NCBI GenBank assembly: GCA_000695325.1 | Contig: AVPN01000575.1 | Span: forward strand, 16,275-44,737 | Direction: 5' to 3' | Origin: Pleurobrachia bachei | Taxonomy: Eukaryota > Ctenophora > Tentaculata > Cydippida > Pleurobrachiidae | DNA length: 28,463 nucleotides | Shown: one piece after another, positions 10,407-20,243 of the stretch | Position numbering within the stretch: the stretch's first letter is position 1 | Layout: the number at the start of each line of letters is the position of its first letter | The notes under the pieces: model-generated | Database searches by the model: none | What the model was told of the DNA's origin: nothing | Seen by the model: the letters and a program-made list of their open reading frames with translations, nothing else | Position numbers and translations under genes: made by a program

Positions 10407-13400
10407 CTGAAAAGAGGGAAGCAAATTGTTTTACCTTTTTTGGTATCTAAATCTGTCGAATCAGATTATATTATGGCTTCCTGCGGTGAGTCAATAAACA
10501 GCCCATTGATAAAGGATATCAATACTGTTCATTAATGGAAAAATGTGCCACTCGTATGTGTGTTACTAGCACTCATTATGCTGTCTATTGATTAGTATGG
10601 GATAATATGCCACACATTTAATAATGGTCGCTATGCGATATCATATAATGTGTGTAAGCATGATCGTACCTAGTACACAGTTCTAAAAGTGTTCACTTGA
10701 CCCAACTTGGAAACATTTGAGCGGAGAGTGAACTTACCAACAGTTTTGTTTGGTGTGGGCTTTAAAGTTACAGGGTGTAGTCAGAGTGTCTCAGAGTGTC
10801 TTGTAATGAGGCGAAGGTTATAATTTACGGTGGTCATAGAGAAGAGGAGGGTAAATACTCTATTGACAGACTGTCATATTTACTTGCTATTACCTCTCTC
10901 TCTCTCTTCATATCCATCTCTCTATCTCTTTTCCTCTTTATGAGGCTTGCAGTCTCTCACGGTGCTGCTCCGCGTATACCGGCCTCCTCTTTTTTCTCTC
11001 CCCCTTACCTCGCATCTCATATAAGGGACGGTTATTGTACATTTTAAGGTGGGAGTGGTCTCAATACTATAGAGTACTTGGCATTTCATGGAGTCTGTGT
11101 AGCAGATAGATATACATAGTGATAAAGTGTTCAGATATCGGTAACAACCTCTCCCTTGTTATCTAACACAACTATTATCTATTACATCTATTACTTGTGT
11201 TACTTTTCATACATGTCGAAGACGAAAACGTCCAGAACTTTTGACCCGCTACCGAGTTTGTATCGTCAGTATAATACTGCAACTATACATAATTATCACG
11301 GACAGACATGAGTGTGTACGGGTGCAAAAGCTTTGAAAATGTCAGAAGTAATGAAACTGTAACTGTATAAGCAATGATTATCAACTAACAAACCCACTAA
11401 GTAAAACACCAACAAAACTACTAAAGAAAACACCTAAATCTGAAAGAGTTCATTGTTCACTAACCCCCATTGCTGCCGACCCTTGTTAGGGCAGCTAAGT
11501 AGGAGGAATAATGGAAGGTACAAAATACAGTATAAACTTACTTCATCTGTATAGCCATCCTTTGGGACGAATACTTAAGGCAGATCTCTAGGTTTCATTG
11601 GTCGAGAGGCCCTTAAAACCAGAGGGCGAGGGTCACGGACCAAATGAATAACACGAATATCATAGTTCGGATCTGTTATCTGGTCATATGGGGAACATTG
11701 GTTTTACTTGGCTCGTATAAGAATGTCCTCCATACCAGACCGAAGGCTGGGCCTGCGTGCGGCTAAGAAAGGACATGGACAGTCTTACTCCACTGCAACT
11801 CTTCTCTCACTCGACGAGGATTTTAAGACAAGTGTCAAACACACCGTGTGTTCAGATTTGCTCGACTGTTCGCCCCAAAAAAATAGAAAGGCTTTGAACA
11901 AGACAATACTTACCAAAGGTTCCAAGTACTCTAGATGCCAAAATAGGATGGTTTTAGCCACACGGTGAGTGCTTTTCAGGCAATTTCTCTCTTTTCCTGC
12001 CAACTGGCAATTTCCATTGACACATTCCAATCCATAAGTAGTATACCTTCCTGAATTAATTAGCAATAATTAAATTTCCTGATAAATTATTAGCAACTAG
12101 GGACACATGTATGCTTCGTCAGCTTCCCCGAGACCACGTGAGGCATGATCCCTCTCTTACAATCTGTTGCAATCCTACTGATCACAGCTACTAAACTACT
12201 AGAGCTGTCACCCCCCCCCCCCCAATTACCTAAAATGTGCCACTCGTATGTGTGTTACTAGCACTCATTATGCTGTCTATTGATTAGTATGGGATAATAT
12301 GCCACACATTTAATAATGGTCGCTATGCGATATCATATAATGTGTGTAAGCATGATCGTACCTAGTACACAGTTCTAAAAGTGTTCACTTGACCCAACTT
12401 GGAAACATTTGAGCGGAGAGTGAACTTACCAACAGTTTTGTTTGGTGTGGGCTTTAAAGTTACAGGGTGTAGTCAGAGTGTCTCAGAGTGTCTTGTAATG
12501 AGGCGAAGGTTATAATTTACGGTGGTCATAGAGGAGGGTAAATACTCTATTGACAGACTGTCATATTTACTTGCTATTACCTCTCTCTCTCTCTTCATAT
12601 CCATCTCTCTATCTCTTTTCCTCTTTATGAGGCTTGCAGTCTCTCACGGTGCTGCTCCGCGTATACCGGCCTCCTCTTTTTTCTCTCCCCCTTACCTCGC
12701 ATCTCATATAAGGGACGGTTATTGTACATTTTAAGGTGGGAGTGGTCTCAATACTATAGAGTACTTGGCATTTCATGGAGTCTGTGTAGCAGATAGATAT
12801 ACATAGTGATAAAGTGTTCGCTATAGCCATTGTTGGAGAGGGAACAATAGATTGTGTTGATAATAGATTATGTAGATAATGAACACAATGAAAAGTATGT
12901 ACAGCTTCTGCTTTTGCAGCAGAACTTTTGACCCGCTACCGAGTTTGTATCGTCAGTATAATACTGCAACTATACATAATTATCACGGACAGACATGAGT
13001 GTGTACGGGTGCAAAAGCTTTGAAAATGTCAGAAGTAATGAAACTGTAACTGTATAAGCAATGATTATCAACTAACAAACCCACTAAGTAAAACACCAAC
13101 AAAACTACTAAAGAAAACACCTAAATCTGAAAGAGTTCATTGTTCACTAACCCCCATTGCTGCCGACCCTTGTTAGGGCAGCTAAGTAGGAGGAATAATG
13201 GAAGGTACAAAATACAGTATAAACTTACTTCATCTGTATAGCCATCCTTTGGGTGCTTATGAATTCCGTCTAGAGATCCAAAGTAACCAGCTCTCCGGGA
13301 ATTTACAAGAGGGCGAGGATCACGGACCAAATGAATAACACGAATATCATAGTTCGGATCTGTTATCTGGTCATATGGGGAACATTGGTTTTACTTGGCT

Positions 13401-15708
13401 CGTATAAGAATGTCCTCCATACCAGACCGAAGGCTGGGCCTGCGTGCGGCTAAGAAAGGACATGGACAGTCTTACTCCACTGCAACTCTTCTCTCACTCG
13501 ACGAGGATTTTAAGACAAGTGTCAAACACACCGTGTGTTCAGATTTGCTCGACTGTTCGCCCCAAAAAAATAGAAAAGCTTTGAACAAGACAATACTTAC
13601 CAAAGGTTCCAAGTACTCTAGATGCCAAAATAGGATGGTTTTAGCCACACGGTGAGTGCTTTTCAGGCAATTTCTCTCTTTTCCTGCCAACTGGCAATTT
13701 CCATTGACACATTCCAATCCATAAGTAGTATACCTTCCTGAATTAATTAGCAATAATTAAATTTCCTGATAAATTATTAGCAACTAGGGACACATGTATG
13801 CTTCGTCAGCTTCCCCGAGACCACGTGAGGTATGATCCCTCTCTTACAATCTGTTGCAATCCTACTGATCACAGCTACTAAACTACTAGACCCCCCTAAA
13901 TACCTGATTATCTCACCTCCCTCCCCCAGGCCAGCTTGCATTACCCTCTACTAAAAGTTACTCCTTTTTTACTTTCAACAGATCAAATCTATAGCAACCA
14001 TGTATAGGTGTCCAAAAAGCTCATTCGAGAATCTATTTTTGTCTCCCCCTCTCCTGTTTCCACACCCCTCTGACGTGTGTGTGTGTGTGTGTTGCAATTC
14101 TATAATTATTCAGTGCGTGCAGTGATATCGAAATCATGGTGGCTGGGCCAATACATAATTATTTGTGTAATCATTGACGTATTACATGTATTATACATAT
14201 TTAGTTCTAACCAGTCATTTGGCCAGATTTACCATCATATTCATTGATTATTCTAAGGTCATGCCATTGAAACGGTTATTATATACAACTTCAGAAGTTT
14301 CTAGAACATACCTAAAACAGTCAGATTTGAGGTGTGGAAGTCACATTTCCAGAACTCTCCCAAAATCTCCTGATGACATCTCCTAGTTTCGTCCTGAAAC
14401 AAATCGGTGTCTTGATTGCGGTAGAATGATTCATTGGGCAGTTAGTGGAACTAGTTGTTATAAGATGTTCTAACCCTCCTTTACGGGGTGGCGTGGGGAG
14501 GGAGGCTATCAAACGACGAACATGGTAAGATTACAGTTATTTTGCCTATCATTAATCAGTATGCTAGCCGCTAGATTTAGGAGGAAGCAGACGCGATGTA
14601 ACATAGTTATGTAGTTTCTTAAGCGAGGTTTTATAGTACAGCTCTTGATTTACTGGGGAATTTGCTGTGGAGCTGAGAGTCAAGAGAGGCTATACTAAAA
14701 TCAAGATGGAACCTGAATTCCACTAACCTCATTGTCAAAACAGCCGTCTTTCCTCATTTTATTAGTCCGAAATAGTGGCTCGAATGTATAGTAGGTATCA
14801 GGCCTGAGAATTATCACTATTACGAATTATGAGCTTGGTACAGGACGTGTTATAGAAGAAGCATGGGCTTGCTATGTTATTGGAAAAGTCTTTTAATTTC
14901 CTAGTCCAAAAACATTAGCGGTTGGACAGCAAAAATTAATTTGTCTGGCGTTGTTGAGTATGTAAAGGCTCGTGTGAGCTATAACACAGTACACACACAA
15001 GTAGTGGGTAATGTGATGGGAGGTAAGCACATGTTCAAAACAGAAACTTACCTTTTCCAGAAAAATGAACTGAGCCACGTTGAACCTGATCGGCCTTCGG
15101 TCATCAGCAAAACATGAACTGGTTTCCCCGTTTCTAAGGGATTAGGCATAATATGATACTCTTTTGAAGTTTTAATTGGCAACATTTGTCCCTCTTCATT
15201 CTCGAAAAACTGTTCTTCTTTTGGCCCCGCCGCAGGAGTCGTCGTAGATTTCCAATTTTCTGTACCTGTACAAGCAAGATCTTATATCACTTGAATGCTA
15301 TATCATGGTTGCTATATGGCTGTTATTTCGCTATGGTTACCCTGGAAGCTTCAAAAACTAAAGTTTAATATTCCCATCACTGACCAAGGTTTTCTTTAGT
15401 TCCTCCCATATTATCCAAAGGAGGAATAGTTGGATTCATTGACGACGTATCGTAGCTTATTTGACTGTAAAATGTAGCGAAATCATCGGAGGATATTGTC
15501 ATCGTATAGATAACTAGTAGGATGGTACACGCCACCTGAGGAGAGTTACAATGTGGTGTTGCAGGGGAAGCGATATGATAATTGCTTGCGGCAATGTTGT
15601 GAATAAATATATTTTGGACTCCACCAAGTTTAACTAATAAACGAGTAGATTTTGAAAGTGTTTACTCACTATGGCGATAGTCATGATGCGACGTCTCTGC
15701 GGACCCAT
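9703..15708 (-). CDS. Carbohydrate sulfotransferase, gene E (with duplicated and damaged exons)
   Basis: Predicted type II Golgi sulfotransferase. Minus-strand exons: 15670-15708 (ATG; MGPQRRRIMTIAI), 15385-15535 (VACTILLVIYTMTI membrane anchor, then stem), 15052-15265 (stem and TEGRSGSTWLSSFFWK, 5'-PAPS motif), 14728-14803, 14312-14393, 13601-13737, 13229-13366 (VIHLVRDPRPLVNSR, 3'-phosphate motif), then 10318-10406, 10148-10258, 9902-10031 and 9703-9772 (set D). Phases agree throughout. Between the halves lies a duplicate of exons 4-5 (11542-12050). Exon 7 (10148-10258) is 14 bases shorter than in set C; the loss removes most of LYEFVGLPW and leads to a stop, so a transcript ending in set D is truncated. 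Using intact set C instead, all exons sum to 417 codons including stop (416 aa), a usual size for this family. The family and role are well supported; whether this allele makes an active enzyme is not. Confidence 0.8.
11133..11232. other. 100-base block: non-reversed complement of 12820-12919
   Basis: Aligned without gaps to the second tandem copy, flanks on both sides are identical, but inside the block every base from 11134 to 11232 except two (one interior site and the last base, 11232) is the Watson-Crick complement of its counterpart, in the same left-to-right order. Gene A (about 353-400) agrees with copy 2 (aaaagtatgtac, cttttgcagc), so copy 1 is the altered one. It is intronic. Confidence 0.95.
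11542..12050 (-). pseudogene. Duplicate sulfotransferase exons 4' and 5'
   Basis: Exon 4' (11914-12050) is intact (RVAKTILFWHLEYLEPL). Exon 5' (11542-11679) begins correctly with VIHLVRDPRPLV but then turns into unrelated residues and a stop, because 11567-11617 is the complement of the normal sequence. The Ser-Arg of the 3'-phosphate-binding motif is lost. Splice sites are intact on both exons. If the complement block is a data fault, exon 5' would be normal and this would be an in-frame-length duplicate exon pair. Confidence 0.8.
11567..11617. other. 51-base block: non-reversed complement of 13254-13304
   Basis: All 51 positions are the complement of the corresponding base in tandem copy 2, in the same order, while the flanking sequence (tttggg on the left, agagggcgag on the right) is aligned and identical. 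Gene A exon 5 (613-663) agrees with copy 2. The block lies inside exon 5' and destroys it. The last position may be a coincidence, in which case the block is 50 bases. Confidence 0.97.
12211..12223. repeat. C-run at tandem duplication junction
   Basis: Thirteen C in a row separate copy 1 from copy 2 of the 1.69-kb duplication. Sequence to the left matches about 13890, and sequence to the right matches 8827 onwards (repeat R). Confidence 0.95.
12224..13900. repeat. 1.69-kb tandem duplication, copy 2
   Basis: Starts with repeat R copy 3 (aattacctaaaatg) and carries gene E exons 5 (13229-13366) and 4 (13601-13737), both intact. It continues without a break into the intron before exon 3, as in gene A, so this copy is the one embedded in the normal gene order. 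Confidence 0.95.
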
Positions 15709-16685
15709 TTAGTATCTGTATTTAGTAATGATTCACTAGAGATACGCGATGTGACGTATTATTGAACTGCGTGGCGTAGCAAACCCCTTCAACCCCTAGA
15801 GTATAACTGTCACAAATTAAATCCACGTCACAACGAGGCAGCAGAGTAAGCTACAAAAGTGAAGAGATGGCTATTGTGAACTTTGATGCAATGTGTGCCT
15901 TTAACCACATAGAACGATGTACAGAGATCTGGCTTTAGGTTGAGGGCAAGAGGGAGAGAATTCAATGTAATATTGTGTTAGAAATAAAGGGTGTGTAAAG
16001 CTTGGGAGATAGAGAAAGAGAGAAAGAAAGATAGAGAGATAGAATGAACGACATAATATAGTCTATAGAGAGACTAAGACATGGGAAAGGGTGAGAGGGG
16101 CCGGGAGAGATACCCACATACGAAACGGGTGACTGGGTCTATTCAGGCCCTAGAAATGAATATTAGCATTATCTGCTGTTATACGGGCAATTTAAAACAA
16201 AATTGAAAACCATACAGCACAAGATAATGTATTCATTACACAACCAGTTCACAATATACAGTAGTAGTGTACTTTGTATTTAGCAATGTTTAACACACTG
16301 CCGGTAAATTATATGTATGGCTCATAGAGTAGTGTGCCTTTCTGGTAAATTCCATGTTAGCACATGATCAAAGGAGTAAGACTGAGTTACTTAGGTCTCC
16401 CCTATATTTTCCATCAAGGCTTGTATAAGAATACTATCAGAAAGACCAAGATGAGGGGGAGAACCCAGTATCCCAGGTTCCTAACAAACAAACACCTTGG
16501 TATCAAAGACACCTCACACTCTGTGGCAAGGGCTTACTTCGTTACAAAACAAACACCAGTATCATGAAGGGGAGTGATGAGGAACACAGAGAAAGGGTGC
16601 TCGATAATATATGTAGTGGGAGGAATGGCCGCAGTATATAATTGTACGGGGGGGGGGGGTAAATGGGGGTTGGGAGGGTGTATTA
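15709..16685. promoter_or_regulatory. Presumed upstream region of gene E
   Basis: This lies directly upstream (minus-strand sense) of the ATG exon at 15670-15708 and so probably includes the promoter and 5' UTR. I see no confident TATA box or initiator. It contains a GA-rich tract and a run of twelve G. The same region is copied in units 2 and 3. Confidence 0.35.
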
Positions 16686-16834
16686 CCTATTAATAAAGTT
16701 GTGACTTGTCACTGTACATGTAGTCTTGCAGAGTGAGTTATGTGACTTGTCACCTCGGCACAGCGCAAACCACGTGGTGACAAGTCACAATCGCGCCTTC
16801 GCAAGACTTTGCCAAGCGTTACCAAGCCGCGTCG
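16686..16834. mobile_element. Left half of a MITE at the unit 1/unit 2 junction
   Basis: Matches the left half of the complete element at 19957-20241 (aataaagttgtgacttgtca onward, to 'ccaagccgcgtcgcaa'), where it is cut off and joined directly to the donor side of an exon in unit 2. The right inverted end is missing. The junction therefore lies inside the MITE. Confidence 0.85.
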
Positions 16835-16841
16835 CAATTAC

Positions 16842-17498
16842 CTTTTCCAGAAAAATGAACTGAGCCACGTTGAACCTGATCGGCCTTCGGTCATCAGCAA
16901 AACATGAACTGGTTTCCCCGTTTCTAAGGGATTAGGCATAATATGATACTCTTTTGAAGTTTTAATTGGCAACATTTGTCCCTCTTCATTCTCGAAAAAC
17001 TGTTCTTCTTTTGGCCCCGCCGCAGGAGTCGTCGTAGATTTCCAATTTTCTGTACCTGTACAAGCAAGATCTTATATCACTTGAATGCTATATCATGGTT
17101 GCTATATGGCTGTTATTTCGCTATGGTTACCCTGGAAGCTTCAAAAACTAAAGTTTAATATTCCCATCACTGACCAAGGTTTTCTTTAGTTCCTCCCATA
17201 TTATCCAAAGGAGGAATAGTTGGATTCATTGACGACGTATCGTAGCTTATTTGACTGTAAAATGTAGCGAAATCATCGGAGGATATTGTCATCGTATAGA
17301 TAACTAGTAGGATGGTACACGCCACCTGAGGAGAGTTACAATGTGGTGTTGCAGGGGAAGCGATATGATAATTGCTTGCGGCAATGTTGTGAATAAATAT
17401 ATTTTGGACTCCACCAAGTTTAACTAATAAACGAGTAGATTTTGAAAGTGTTTACTCACTATGGCGATAGTCATGATGCGACGTCTCTGCGGACCCAT
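16842..17498 (-). pseudogene. Second copy of gene E 5' exons (unit 2)
   Basis: Exons 17460-17498 (ATG), 17175-17325 and 16842-17055 are intact and match the gene E 5' exons in sequence, including the membrane anchor and TEGRSGSTWL. Exon 16842-17055 still has a GT donor, but its first intron bases are now GTAATT because the array junction lies just beyond it. No downstream exons follow before unit 1, so this copy could at best act as an alternative promoter and 5' end for gene E by splicing past unit 1. Confidence 0.75.
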
Positions 17499-17840
17499 TT
17501 AGTATCTGTATTTAGTAATGATTCACTAGAGATACGCGATGTGACGTATTATTGAACTGCGTGGCGTAGCAAACCCCTTCAACCCCTAGAGTATAACTGT
17601 CACAAATTAAATCCACGTCACAACGAGGCAGCAGAGTAAGCTACAAAAGTGAAGAGATGGCTATTGTGAACTTTGATGCAATGTGTGCCTTTAACCACAT
17701 AGAACGATGTACAGAGATCTGGCTTTAGGTTGAGGGCAAGAGTGAGAGAATTCAATGTAATATTGTGTTAGAAATAAAGGGTGTGTAAAGCTTGGGAGAT
17801 AGAGAAAGAGAGAAAGAAAGATAGAGAGATAGAATGAACG

Positions 17841-17890
17841 TGTATTATATCAGATATCTCTCTGATTCTGTACCCTTTCCCACTCTCCCC
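17841..17890. other. 50-base block: non-reversed complement of 19336-19385
   Basis: All 50 bases are complementary, in the same order, to the equivalent bases of unit 3 (19336-19385) and unit 1 (from 16051). Flanks are identical (gaatgaacg on the left, agagataccc on the right). Two of three units agree, so unit 2 is the altered one. It lies in the upstream region, not in an exon. Confidence 0.97.
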
Positions 17891-18440
17891 AGAGATACCC
17901 ACCCACATACGAAACGGGTGACTGGGTCTATTCAGGCCCTAGAAATGAATATTAGCATTATCTGCTGTTATACGGGCAATTTAAAACAAAATTGAAAACC
18001 ATACGATACAGCACAAGATAATGTATTCATTACACAACCAGTTCACAATATACATAGTAGTGTACTTTGTATTTAGCAATGTTTAACACACTGCCGGTAA
18101 ATTATATGTATGGCTCATAGAGTAGTGTGCCTTTCTGGTAAATTCCATGTTAGCACATGATCAAAGGAGTAAGACTGAGTTACTTAGGTCTCCCCTATAT
18201 TTTCCATCAAGGCTTGTATAAGAATACTATCAGAAAGACCAAGATGAGGGGGAGAACCCAGTATCCCAGGTTCCTAACAAACAAACACCTTGGTATCAAA
18301 GACACCTCACACTCTGTGGCAAGGGCTTACTTCGTTACAAAACAAACACCAATATCATGAAGGGGAGTGATGAGGAACACAGAGAAAGGGTGCTCGATAA
18401 TATATGTAGTGAGAGAAATGGCCGCAGTATATAATTGTAC

Positions 18441-18447
18441 GGGGGGG
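18441..18447. repeat. G-run at unit 2/unit 3 junction
   Basis: Seven G join the end of unit 2 (ataattgtac) to sequence inside the third 5' exon of unit 3 (tttgaagttttaattgg). Confidence 0.9.
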
Positions 18448-18993
18448 TTTGAAGTTTTAATTGGCAACATTTGTCCCTCTTCATTCTCGAAAAACTGTTC
18501 TTCTTTTGGCCCCGCCGCAGGAGTCGTCGTAGATTTCCAATTTTCTGTACCTGTACAAGCAAGATCTTATATCACTTGAATGCTATATCATGGTTGCTAT
18601 ATGGCTGTTATTTCGCTATGGTTACCCTGGAAGCTTCAAAAACTAAAGTTTAATATTCCCATCACTGACCAAGGTTTTCTTTAGTTCCTCCCATATTATC
18701 CAAAGGAGGAATAGTTGGATTCATTGACGACGTATCGTAGCTTATTTGACTGTAAAATGTAGCGAAATCATCGGAGGATATTGTCATCGTATAGATAACT
18801 AGTAGGATGGTACACGCCACCTGAGGAGAGTTACAATGTGGTGTTGCAGGGGAAGCGATATGATAATTGCTTGCGGCAATGTTGTGAATAAATATATTTT
18901 GGACTCCACCAAGTTTAACTAATAAACGAGTAGATTTTGAAAGTGTTTACTCACTATGGCGATAGTCATGATGCGACGTCTCTGCGGACCCAT
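18448..18993 (-). pseudogene. Third, truncated copy of gene E 5' exons (unit 3)
   Basis: Exons 18955-18993 (ATG) and 18670-18820 (membrane anchor and stem) are intact. The next exon begins at 18550 but is cut at the G-run near 18447, so the half with the PAPS-binding motif TEGRSGSTWL and the donor site are missing. It cannot give a complete enzyme on its own. Confidence 0.8.
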
Positions 18994-19940
18994 TTAGTAT
19001 CTGTATTTAGTAATGATTCACTAGAGATACGCGATGTGACGTATTATTGAACTGCGTGGCGTAGCAAACCCCTTCAACCCCTAGAGTATAACTGTCACAA
19101 ATTAAATCCACGTCACAACGAGGCAGCAGAGTAAGCTACAAAAGTGAAGAGATGGCTATTGTGAACTTTGATGCAATGTGTGCCTTTAACCACATAGAAC
19201 GATGTACAGAGATCTGGCTTTAGGTTGAGGGCAAGAGTGAGAGAATTCAATGTAATATTGTGTTAGAAATAAAGGGTGTGTAAAGCTTGGGAGATAGAGA
19301 AAGAGAGAAAGAAAGATAGAGAGATAGAATGAACGACATAATATAGTCTATAGAGAGACTAAGACATGGGAAAGGGTGAGAGGGGAGAGATACCCACCCA
19401 CATACGAAACGGGTGACTGGGTCTATTCAGGCCCTAGAAATGAATATTAGCATTATCTGCTGTTATACGGGCAATTTAAAACAAAATTGAAAACCATACA
19501 GCACAAGATAATGTATTCATTACACAACCAGTTCACAATATACATAGTAGTGTACTTTGTATTTAGCAATGTTTAACACACTGCCGGTAAATTATATGTA
19601 TGGCTCATAGAGTAGTGTGCCTTTCTGGTAAATTCCATGTTAGCACATGATCAAAGGAGTAAGACTGAGTTACTTAGGTCTCCCCTATATTTTCCATCAA
19701 GGCTTGTATAAGAATACTATCAGAAAGACCAAGATGAGGGGGAGAACCCAGTATCCCAGGTTCCTAACAAACAAACACCTTGGTATCAAAGACACCTCAC
19801 ACTCTGTGGCAAGGGCTTACTTCGTTACAAAACAAACACCAATATCATGAAGGGGAGTGATGAGGAACACAGAGAAAGGGTGCTCGATAATATATGTAGT
19901 GGGAGGAATGGCCGCAGTATATAATTGTACGGGGGGGAGG
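18448..19940. repeat. 5'-exon array unit 3
   Basis: Near-identical to units 1 and 2 from the middle of the third exon to the G-run at 19931-19937, offset 1495 from unit 2. After it comes the complete MITE at 19957-20241, half of which follows unit 1. Confidence 0.95.
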
Positions 19941-19956
19941 GTTGGGAGGGTGTATA

Positions 19957-20241
19957 GGGATCCCTAATAAAGTTGTGACTTGTCACTGTACATGTAGTCT
20001 TGCAGAGTGAGTTATGTGACTTGTCACCTCGGCACAGCGCAAACCACGTGGTGACAAGTCACAATCGCGCCTTCGCAAGACTTTGCCAAGCGTTACCAAG
20101 CCGCGTCGCAACGCGTTGGTGCAAAAAACCGGCGCGGCGCTCACTTGGTACGACCAAAACCTGTGCGCACCACGCGGTGATAAGTCACATAACTCACTCC
20201 GCAAGACTACAGTGACAATTCACAACTTTATTAGGAATCCC
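19957..20241. mobile_element. 285-bp MITE with ~70-bp inverted ends and TA target duplication
   Basis: Left end GGGATCCCTAATAAAG and right end CTTTATTAGGAATCCC are part of inverted repeats of about 70 bp, with TA on each side (19955-19956 and 20242-20243). The middle contains further copies of the word gtgacttgtcac / gtgacaagtcac and a GC-rich core. The TA duplication suggests a Tc1/mariner-type source. ORFs on both strands here are artefacts of the symmetry. Confidence 0.85.
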
Positions 20242-20243
20242 TA

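Larger units (their letters stand above)
10541..12210. repeat. 1.69-kb tandem duplication, copy 1
   Basis: This block (repeat R, intron, exon 5', intron, exon 4', flank) is repeated at 12224-13900 with an offset of 1687-1692 bases and near identity. The second copy leads on naturally to exon 3 of gene E. The first ends at the C-run 12211-12223. The only large differences are two blocks that are exact non-reversed complements (11133-11232 and 11567-11617) and a 5-base insertion near 10843. Confidence 0.95.
15049..16838. repeat. 5'-exon array unit 1
   Basis: About 1.79 kb holding gene E exons 1-3 (counting the ATG exon as 1) and 1.1 kb of upstream sequence. It is repeated at 16839-18446 and, starting later, at 18447-19940. 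The upstream part has a GA-rich tract (about 16005-16045) and a G-run (16648-16659). A plus-strand ORF at 16364-16567 is conserved only because the whole unit is copied; I see no family in it. Confidence 0.95.
16839..18446. repeat. 5'-exon array unit 2
   Basis: Near-identical to unit 1, offset 1790 bases. Differences are small indels plus the complement block at 17841-17890. It ends at the G-run 18441-18447, where unit 3 begins. Confidence 0.95.

Noticed and set aside
11567-11617. Simple inversion as the cause of the altered block
   Set aside because: An inversion would give the reverse complement of 13254-13304; the bases match the complement in unreversed order instead.
11708-11968. 86-codon plus-strand open frame repeated at 13395-13655
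   Set aside because: It overlaps the reverse strand of sulfotransferase exon 4 and its intron, and is repeated only because the 1.69-kb block is duplicated.
15186-15368. 60-codon plus-strand frame (WPRRRSRRRFPIF) in each unit
   Set aside because: It is antisense to the stem-coding exon of gene E, whose splice sites and protein match are clear.
16364-16567. 67-codon plus-strand frame present in all three array units
   Set aside because: Conservation comes from copying of the whole unit with its noncoding flanks; no family, no splice or Kozak context, and no codon-specific constraint can be judged from near-identical copies.
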